DNA of 64,000 nt, from positions 30,971,300-31,035,299 of the forward strand of contig OX465581.1 of assembly GCA_950022655.1 (NCBI GenBank). Direction: 5' to 3'. Shown here piece after piece: positions 56,353 to 64,000 of this stretch. Every line of letters starts with the position of its first letter. Within the stretch, counting starts at the first letter, position 1. The position numbers were made by a program, and so were the translations under genes. The DNA comes from Alentia gelatinosa. Its lineage: Eukaryota > Annelida > Polychaeta > Phyllodocida > Polynoidae. A model generated the notes under the pieces. That model was given only the letters and a program-made list of their open reading frames with translations, was not told the DNA's origin and ran no database searches.

Positions 56353-57264
56353 CAGGAAACCACAAAAAGAACGTACAATACCTATATTGTTAAGTGGAGA
56401 ACGTTTTGTATTTCACAAAATATTAGTCAAGTAAGGCCAACAAATTTTCAAGTATGTAAATTCCTAAAATCGCTGTCGGACGACCGCTATGCCTATGGAT
56501 CGGTAAACGCTGCAAGATGTGCATTATCGATCCTACTACCAAGATTGGAAAATGGCAATACTATAGGAAAGGATTTCTGGGTCTGTAGAGCAGTAAGAAC
56601 AGCCTACCTCAGAAATCCCCCGCAACCCAAATATTCAGAATTTTGGGATGTGGGTATTGTATTTAAATTTCTTTCAAATTTGGGAAATACAAAACACTTA
56701 TCCCTGGAACAACTCACCCAAAAATTAGTAGTCCTATTCCTACTGATTTCGGGACAGAGAGGACAGGCAGTAACAGCACTGTCTCTTGACAAGTTGATTT
56801 TCACAGATAGTAATCAAGCGCGATTTACGTTAACGAAAATCATGAAAACGGCCAGAACTGGCCAACCTCTGCAAACAATAACCCTAGATCCATTTGATAC
56901 CAACAAAAGACTCTGTGTGGTTAGAACGTTGAAAACATACATTAAGAATACAAAGGACCTGAGAAAAGACCAACAATTGATCATTTCCTACAAAAAACCT
57001 CACAGGGCAGTCCATAGAGATACTATATCACGATATGTCTTAAAAGTATTAAAGGCAGCAGGCATTAATACCACGAAATACACTGCACACTCCACCAGAG
57101 GAGCAGGTACATCTGCAGGGGCAAGACTAGGTATACATACAAACGACCTTCTCATGTATGGGTCTTGGAAAAACGAAAAGACCATGGCACGGCATTATAA
57201 AAAGCCAATAGAACCAAAAGAGAAAACCTCAGTAGGTAACGCAATTTTAGAAAATCTCACATAA
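56353..57264 (+). CDS. DIRS tyrosine recombinase
   Basis: Same frame as the RT-RNase H, directly after its TAG. The first ATG is at 56545, but homologous N-terminal sequence (TYNTYIVKWRTF and on) begins straight after the stop, so the natural product is probably a fusion. Relative to that ATG the YR catalytic residues are Arg72 (SGQRGQ), His182-x-x-Arg185 (HSTRGA) and Tyr218 (MARHYKKP). The domain joins the ends of the circular DNA intermediate to the target. Ends at a TAA at 57262-57264. Confidence 0.85.
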   Translation, partial: QETTKRTYNTYIVKWRTFCISQNISQVRPTNFQVCKFLKSLSDDRYAYGSVNAARCALSILLPRLENGNTIGKDFWVCRAVRTAYLRNPPQPKYSEFWDVGIVFKFLSNLGNTKHLSLEQLTQKLVVLFLLISGQRGQAVTALSLDKLIFTDSNQARFTLTKIMKTARTGQPLQTITLDPFDTNKRLCVVRTLKTYIKNTKDLRKDQQLIISYKKPHRAVHRDTISRYVLKVLKAAGINTTKYTAHSTRGAGTSAGARLGIHTNDLLMYGSWKNEKTMARHYKKPIEPKEKTSVGNAILENLT

Positions 57265-57936
57265 ATTGATTTTTCTAAAATATAAGTTTAAGAGACTCCA
57301 CTAAGTGAATCATGAATACTTATGAGTTAATCCTTATATATTCCCTAATGGTAATATAAGGAGGTTAAGGTGATGAATAATTGTGATAGGCTAAGCCAAT
57401 GTATTTAATCAAGATAAACGATTTTTTCTAAGAATTGTCTTAAAAAATCGAGCATGACTTACATAAAGCAGCATATTTTTTATATGACTTTTGTTATATT
57501 ACATATATGTATATGTGTATTACTGAACAGTACGGGTTACTATTCACTATGTGTTACTCACATACAAGGATACTCATCGTTAATATCAAATATTAACGTA
57601 AAGAACAAACATTCCGTTTGTGTCTATTCTTTATACAAAGATTTTTTCAGAGAAAAAATTTAATATAACACTTTGTAAAATAATCACCTTCAAACAAAAG
57701 AAAAGAAGGGATTATTAGCTAGTCAATTGGTTGCAATCCTATTGTTAGCGCCGATTATAGTCATATCTGACCATTATGTTTCATATGCAAGGTATTGGTG
57801 CCCTTTATGTACCCTGCGAGGATAACATAGCACATTATGCATTTTACATGAATAAAAGCATAAATAAAAATTCGCCTTGTGTTCCTAAATATATTTTTTA
57901 AAAAAAGGGGAAACAATTTATCTAGTGGCTTTAAAT
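57265..57936. other. DIRS 3' non-coding segment
   Basis: About 670 bp between the recombinase stop and the internal complementary region. A 69-codon open frame at 57454-57663 has no motif. DIRS elements of some lineages carry a methyltransferase ORF; none is visible here. Confidence 0.6.
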
Positions 57937-58088
57937 ATCTCCCAGTTCGCCTGGGACTACGAAGAAAGTAGTCCCTAGAGCGAGTAAGAATAGGTAATTA
58001 TCCGATTACTTACCTTTGGTAGAAGTATGACGGAGAATTAAGGTTCTTGCGAGCCTAGGGACACTTCTGAGTGCCCTAGGGGAACAGG
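57937..58088 (+). repeat. DIRS internal complementary region
   Basis: Reverse complement of both element ends abutted at 57990/57991, so it is effectively a stored copy of the circle junction. With the right terminus it can form a 98 bp stem with a ~138-base loop. Confidence 0.92.
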
Positions 58089-58201
58089 GACCCACCTTCC
58101 AACCCCATTCAGCCACAAAACACAAAAAAAAAAAACTCCCTAGTTAGAAGATAAATTCTTTCCCCAATATATTAATTATACCTGGTATACGCACTCTTAC
58201 G

Positions 58202-58324
58202 ACTGATTACTACGCGTTGCAATCTCCCTGTTCCCCTAGGGCACTCAGAAGTGACCCTAGGCTCGCAAGAACCTTAATTCTCCGTCATACTTCTACCAAA
58301 GGTAAGTAATCGGATAATTACCTA
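58202..58324 (+). repeat. DIRS right terminal repeat
   Basis: Inner 28 bases complement the left repeat; outer 98 bases complement the second half of the internal region. Element ends at GGATAATTACCTA. Confidence 0.88.
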
Positions 58325-59393
58325 TATGTGCATACCGGTACGCTTATGAATGAACACATCTTTAATTAGCTTAATCAAAGTAAGCCCCAGCAGAAGTAGT
58401 AAACAGAAAATGTGCCCCCATTGTAATAGTGAAAAACCTTAATTAGCGGCCCTCCCATCTACAAAACACTTAATCTTTAAAAACAACTTTGACATACCGG
58501 TATATTAATTTCCTAAATAACAATATCCATGTGAAATATAAAAGAAAAAAAATCTAACTTAAAATGGTAATTTCACATTTAACAAAACAAAATAGTAATA
58601 TGAAAAGGTGGCTTTGATCATGGACAGTAGGCCCTATAGCCTACTCTGGGAAATATACGGTACCGTCTATCCTTTATTATAATGACATGGTTTTTTTTCT
58701 TATGTGAAATAGAACTCTTTAGGACTTGCATATCTATTCTAATTTCTATCATAATGTCATTATTTAGATACCTGGGTCAAACACTAGCAATGTGGGATTA
58801 TCATATTGAGTTCCCAGGAATATGACATGGTTTGATTTAAAGGTGAATTGTCCGGTAGGCCTATGCCTGTAATTGGGACAGAGGTAACGGACAATCTACT
58901 CAACATTGAGTCACAGAGTAGAGAGATAATCAGATATCTATTTTATTCTGTGATTGAGTCTACTAGTCCGTCCACGCACCGCGCCGCCTTCGGTTTACGA
59001 AGTTTGGGAGCATGAGCGCCCTGGCACCTAGCGACAACGGGACGTACTACAGTCTATGAGTCTACATGCACGGCGGCATCTGGTGAATGTTGGCCACACT
59101 ACGGTACCTTTCTAAAGTGGCGCCATCTGAAAGCAACCAGTTTAAACCAGAAAACACTGCATCGCTCGAAATTTCCCAGTAGATTGCCGCTCCGGGTTAT
59201 TGCTCGGAAAAACTACAGAGTAAATAGGTATGCATCTACTCTGGGGATAAACCTGGCCTATGTCTGCCACACATTGTTCATTTGGGAAGGGAACATGTCT
59301 AGTCAAAGCTGCGAGCTCCGTATGATTCTCGAGCGATGCAGTATGATGCAGTATTCAAGTGGTGCAGTGTAGACCGGAAGTTTAAAGGCAAAA
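58325..59393. other. Spacer and JKAMP upstream region
   Basis: AT-rich to about 58960, then locally GC-richer up to the JKAMP start. The promoter must lie here, but no TATA box or defined element can be assigned. Confidence 0.4.
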
Positions 59394-62300
59394 ATGGCTG
59401 TCAAAATGGGAAAACAACTTACGCCTTATATATTACTGTATTTCTTCTTCGGAATCGTGCCTCAAGTGTGGTGTCAAGCAGGTAACTGAGAATGCATATG
59501 ATTCCTTGATAATATAGGTTTAAATTGTTTATAAAAATTATTTCACATGTTATCAAGACATTTCGGAAATTTGAAGCGAATCTTCGAACTATGATACATT
59601 TAGCTCACCCCCTTATCTCCTAACATGGCATTCGTTGGGACAGGGTTGGTAATGGTTAGCTAGTAATGGTAGGTTGGTAATACTTCTTATAACTATAAGG
59701 GCCTATTGGTTATCATAAAAGTATGCATAGCGCTCTTTGAGACAAGAACTAGATCTAGTTCATATTGCCTGTACCCTCCCGCGGGCGGCAGCGAAAAATG
59801 TGAAAGCCTGGTGTGGAAGGTGCCTACCGTACAGGTCTTCTTTCGAAGGGATGACTGAAGAAACGAAGCGACACGGTATTAAATGTTAAGTACCATACGG
59901 TACTTTAAAAAATAAATCATTTACAAAATTCGTTTGGAAAATAATGTCTATGTTTGATGTCAGGGATTTCCCTGAACTCTAACATTGTGTATATTTAAAG
60001 TTCTGCTCCTGGCGCTAGTGTGGGATTGCTGGCGGTTTCTTGGCTTGCTCAAGTTGCTGTCACTAGTGTCAGTCCTTGCCTCAGTGCCTGCATCAGGCCA
60101 TGGCCTGCCTATTGGAAAAGGGCGGATCGACACTGCCCCCGCCGGTGCCTGCCACTCACTGGGGACTGGAACCGTGTGTCGGCCAATTTGTGTGTCCACA
60201 AAGCCTGCTGCTCCACAGAGCCAGTCTCACGGCTGGCATTAGAAATACAAGCACCTGTCCACAGAAAATTATTTAGTTCCACCTGCTAAGACCTACCGGC
60301 AAAAGTTGATTCAATAGCTTTTGCTGATGGTAAAGTGAACGGGTGTTCATGTCTGCTCACCTGGGTATGGGACCCATATCGACTGTTCCCTGCCTCCTCC
60401 TCAATGGATGTGGTAAGGGACCCAGTAGGAATACTGAAATTCGAGAGAAAAAAGAAGAAAAAAAAAAGAGCGTAGAGTCCGTCAATCACCCGCTGAAAAC
60501 CGTGCTGGCTACAAAGCGTAGCATCCAGATATCCCCAGTAGTATTTTATAAATGGATGATATCTGTGAGCCATAAACCACTGAGGTGAGGCCGAAAGCTC
60601 AGAGAGTTTCAAAAGTTTGGGCAGAATTTAAGCACCTGAGTGTGCTATACACATTCATCAACGCTCGTCTTTATATACCTTCATTATTCAGTTAACCACA
60701 GTATTCAACAAAATTTGATGAACTGCCATCGATATACAAATACCAAAATGGCTGATACCGTTGAAGTGGAGGGGTGCAGCGGCAGTGCTCGAAAAGAGAC
60801 GAAGTCGGTAAAAAAGAAGAAAAATGAATAGATAACTGATGTTCTCACATGGATTTGTATGACCAAATTATACCCGTATTTAGGTACTGAATCATAAAAC
60901 CTATTATAGTCTGGGTGCTGGGGTAGTTTTTTTTTGTTTTTGTTTTTTTTCTCGATTTTTACACTGCCGTTCCGCACAATTTTGCTCTGAAAAAGGAGTG
61001 AGGAGAAATTACTTGTATCTTAAACTGCCTTCCATGATAATCAAGCAAACAATTAGATTTTTTTTAAACAATAAGCACACTTCTACGCGAAAACCGTCCA
61101 TAGAACCTTACTCGGCTATTTGGTAAGTGGTAGGTAAAGCGGTTACTGTTCAGATGTTTTACAGGTTATCTCGATTCAGTCAGTACATTGTGAGAAATAT
61201 TTAAGCAACATGTTTTACATATGAAGGTCCATGACACGTTGACGTACGTGAGTCGCCAGGAGGACGTATTTGTCTCCTGTTACAAAGTTTAGATTTCAAT
61301 TTAGATTGAAATAATCCCCTCAGCATATAACTGCCAAATTGATTGTAACGAGTGGCAGAGAAATCATGTTTGATGGACTGTTTGCTGAACCGCATTTAGG
61401 TCGCGGCATCGTCTTTGGGAAGAGATCATATCGCGCTAAAATTGTTTCACCCGTTTTTAGGTAACACATGAGTCTTAACTCTGATTATGCACAAAATTAA
61501 CAACTAGTGATTGCTAGAAAAAAAAACATAACTGTCACACATCATATCAGTACGGTACCGTACCTTTTATTGATTGGCGACCTTCGCGTCGCTAAAGTAA
61601 GGCTTTAACAACTTGCATGCAATCCAATAAATATGACGAAACTGAATTACACCAGGGTTGGTGTATAAGCACCAATGTAATCGCTTGTATTTTAAACCAA
61701 ATTGAAAAAGGGAGCATGGAGCGTTTGACAATATTTTGTCTTTCTTTATTATGTGAAACTTGAAATCATCGGACCCTAGTATTTTGGATTATTCAGACGT
61801 CTTCATATTGTTTTATTTCAGCCGACGAGATTAAACCCACAAAATGTCCTGGACGTTTCTGCGGGCGCATGAAAACAGAAGATGGAAATTACTCAAATTG
61901 TTGGGTATGTCTCTCCTGATAATTTAGTACCGTACAAGTGAGAAGCTAGAATATTTCGTAAAATACGAAAACAAATAATTATCGTGTCTGCAAATGAGAA
62001 AAGTATCGTTCTGGCCCACATGAATGCAGATCCGTGGTAAAGCATTCTATACGATTGCACGACATAAAAATGATGTTTTCACCTATTAGTTCATTACAGT
62101 TGTTACCGTATATATGTCATTTTATGTTTCTCGGAATTACTTACGGTTATTTAAGGATTGAAATTTCACTTAAACATAGTCACTGTAAGGACTGTCCTAG
62201 AATATATGGCTTGGACTATATTTACAGGCATGTCCTCGCGGCTGGCGACCTGACAGCGATTCTATATGCCAGCCATGCAATGGTTCTCCAAGCTTCTATG

Positions 62301-63191
62301 ACTGGCTGTACCTCGGATTTATGGCCATCTTGGCACCGGCACTACACTGGTTCTTCATAGACTTTACCAACAAGCGAAAAAAGTATGTATAACTCTGTTT
62401 TATTTTACAAAGATTCGGTAAATCTAATGGTAGATGGATTCCCATTGACATAACATAAATGTATTTATTGCTATACGATATCGAGAAAAACATGGTTTCT
62501 GAGGTCCTTAGCTTGGGTGCCTTATATAGGGTTGTCTCGGTAGAGTACTCGTACATGTTGAGGGGTGATAATTGTACCACCTTCTATTTGTTCGTACAGC
62601 GGGGGACTGATCACTCTCCACATCTCCGCCTTTATCGAGAGTGCCATAGCAGCTGTGTCCACATTACTCGTGACCCGGCCGCTAGGATCACTGCAAATCA
62701 CTTCCTGTCCCGTGACCGACTTGGCCGATTGGTACTCTCTGTTCTACAACCCCAACCCGGGCTACACGACTACTTTACACTGCACTCAAGAAATTACTTA
62801 TCCCCTGTAAGTAACAAATGTCTAATTATTACTTTAAGTGTTTTCAGCATAGGAATATGGCATTAGTGCAGGAAAGATAAACTAAGGTTATTTCCGTTTC
62901 AGAAAGTGAATAAATCCTATTACATTCATCTACATACACACCGACATCCTTAACTTTTGAAATACAGATATTCGACAGAGTTGTCAAAAATGTATTTAAT
63001 TTGCCTCTCTCTTTTTCGTAGATACAGCATGGTGATGGTGTACTACGCTTTCTGCCTCGTCTTGCTGGTCATTTTCCGACCCCTACTTTCGTCAAAGATG
63101 GTCAACAGTCGGGGAACGCGATCCATATATGCCGCCCTCTATTTCTTCCCTATTCTTATCGTGGTCCAGGCCGTGTTTGCTGGAATGATAT
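59394..63191 (+). CDS. JKAMP: JNK1/MAPK8-associated membrane protein, first five coding exons
   Basis: JKAMP is a multi-pass ER membrane protein that recruits proteasomes for ER-associated degradation and supports JNK signalling. Exons: 59394-59481, 61822-61904, 62228-62382, 62600-62806, 63022-63191, all GT-AG with consistent phases, 234 codons, and an open last junction (GTAAGT at 63192), so the 3' part lies beyond the window. An N-terminal signal-like segment (ILLYFFFGIVPQVWC, about residues 13-27) is followed by a cysteine-rich lumenal part (CPGRFCG, ACPRGW, CQPC) and the conserved YDWLYLGFMAILAP-LHWFF membrane segment. Later blocks DWYSLFYNPNPGY, YYAFCLVL and SIYAALYFFPIL match the family closely. 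Confidence 0.95.
60300..60725 (+). repeat. Old interspersed repeat, copy 2, in JKAMP intron 1
   Basis: Counterpart of 9050-9560 (same block order). Contains AAGAAAAAAAAAGAG-type simple sequence absent from copy 1. Confidence 0.35.
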
Positions 63192-63499
63192 GTAAGTGTC
63201 CACCTTAGTCAAGTTATTTATGTTGCTCAAATCTCAAACGATTTAGGACATCTTATGGGCGCATGTTAGGCAATTTAAAAGAACTTTTGTTTAAGTGAAT
63301 ATGTATGGGCGGGATTTCTACCTGAATTCATTTCAAACATTCGATCGCTACTGCTGTGGCGTAAAACTCATTCATAGCAGGCAGACCCTGCGATTTGCTC
63401 TCATGGATCATTGCACATTGAACATTTACAAATTATTAAGAACATAACATTTTCAAAAGTCATTAACATTTAATCAAAGAATCCATCATAACCATTATG

Positions 63500-63810
63500 C
63501 CAAGCATACAATGTACCCATCACTGCTCAGCATATCCTGCTGAACTGTAAAAGGGTACAAAGAAATAGAAGAAAGTACTTGAAAAACAGTAACAACATGA
63601 ACATGTTGTTTGAAACTATTCCAAAGAAAGATATCATCATGTTTTTGAAAGAGACAAATCTCTTTGATTCTATATAAAATATTTGAAAACATTGAAAAGA
63701 ATTGACTGAAATAACTCTACGAAAGTGAAAAGCTAAATCATTGATAGTCCCTATATACCCTCAGGGTTCCATGGGACGTTAAACCACAAACAAACAAACA
63801 ATCCATCATA
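63500..63810 (+). mobile_element. LINE 3' end with CAAA tail
   Basis: Plus-strand frame reading ITAQHILLNCKRVQRNRRKY and, further on, IIMFLKETNLFDSI then stop (63676-63678) matches the extreme C-terminus of RNase H-bearing LINEs. It is followed by a 3' UTR with GGGACGTTAAACCACAAAC and a short (CAAA)n tail near 63785-63801, the common 3' end of such elements in marine invertebrates. Only the 3' end is present, a typical 5' truncation, in the JKAMP intron after exon 5. Confidence 0.7.
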
Positions 63811-64000
63811 ACTGTTGTATCTATAGTGTCCTTAGGTAGAATCCAGTTGCTTGGATTCTTTACCTTGAATATACATGGAGATATAATGTGAGATAGACTG
63901 AGTGTTTAAAACAAGCTGGGTCCATGGGTCCAGTAATTTTGGTGCACTATGCTGTGCAAAACCCTAAATATGTTATCCTTATCTCACCCGAAAAAGATAT

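Larger units (their letters stand above)
52647..58324 (+). mobile_element. DIRS-like tyrosine-recombinase retrotransposon, structurally complete
   Basis: 5678 bp, plus strand. Order: left terminal repeat (52647-52718), gag (53027-54445), RT-RNase H-YR frame (about 54286-57264), internal complementary region (57937-58088), right terminal repeat (58202-58324). The first half of the internal region (57937-57990) is the reverse complement of the left end (52647-52700); the second half (57991-58088) is the reverse complement of the right end (58227-58324), one or few mismatches. This is the diagnostic DIRS arrangement, where the element circularises as DNA and integrates by tyrosine recombination without target-site duplication. 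The near-perfect repeats and long open frames indicate a young copy, located between ACTMAP and JKAMP. Confidence 0.93.

Noticed and set aside
57981..58020. TTACTTACCT-like sequence resembling the 5' end of U1 snRNA
   Set aside because: The match is short, and the sequence is fully explained as the DIRS internal complementary region.

Overview
This is animal nuclear DNA: spliced genes with GT-AG introns, AT-rich non-coding sequence, and roughly half of the window made of transposon copies and remnants. Three conserved host genes can be read exon by exon. BTBD9 is on the minus strand (11 coding exons, 26430-37860). ACTMAP, the actin N-terminal maturation protease formerly called C19orf54, is on the plus strand (6 exons, 43167-52185). 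The first five coding exons of JKAMP are on the plus strand (59394-63191), and that gene runs off the right edge. Single-copy metazoan orthologues, a gene organisation unlike vertebrates and abundant tyrosine-recombinase (YR) retrotransposons, Penelope-type hammerhead sequence and BEL/Pao remnants suggest a marine invertebrate, perhaps an invertebrate deuterostome. The phylum is not settled from sequence alone.

Layout. The first 26 kb hold no recognised host gene. From left to right they contain: a pair of inverted ~370 bp terminal-inverted-repeat (TIR) elements forming a ~750 bp palindrome (611-1362); a nearly full-length Ngaro-type YR retrotransposon on the minus strand (2132-7637) with textbook split direct repeats but broken ORFs; sparse repeats; a decayed non-LTR retrotransposon (about 13000-14890, minus); and a decayed BEL/Pao element (about 15750-20560, plus) whose integrase runs into a ~900 bp CACCAA-rich minisatellite. 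BTBD9 follows, with several small repeat insertions in its introns. The BTBD9-ACTMAP interval (37.9-43.2 kb) contains a MITE, a tRNA-derived SINE, a hammerhead ribozyme-like motif typical of Penelope-like elements, and an inverted pair of a GGGAGC-ended repeat. The large first intron of ACTMAP (43.3-47.6 kb) holds tandem repeats, a 498 bp perfect-ended MITE and a solo DIRS terminal repeat. Another ACTMAP intron holds a reverse transcriptase fragment.

Between ACTMAP and JKAMP sits the most interesting element: a structurally complete DIRS-like retrotransposon (52647-58324). It has a gag ORF, an overlapping RT-RNase H-tyrosine recombinase frame broken only by one TAG, non-identical inverted termini, and an internal complementary region that is exactly the reverse complement of the two element ends joined together, as expected for the circular-intermediate model of this class.

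The three host genes are functionally unrelated: a BTB/discoidin-domain adaptor, a cytosolic actin-processing protease and an ER membrane protein. No operon logic applies. The two YR retroelements use different terminal-repeat architectures (split direct repeats versus inverted repeats plus internal complementary region), so the window offers a side-by-side view of both solutions.
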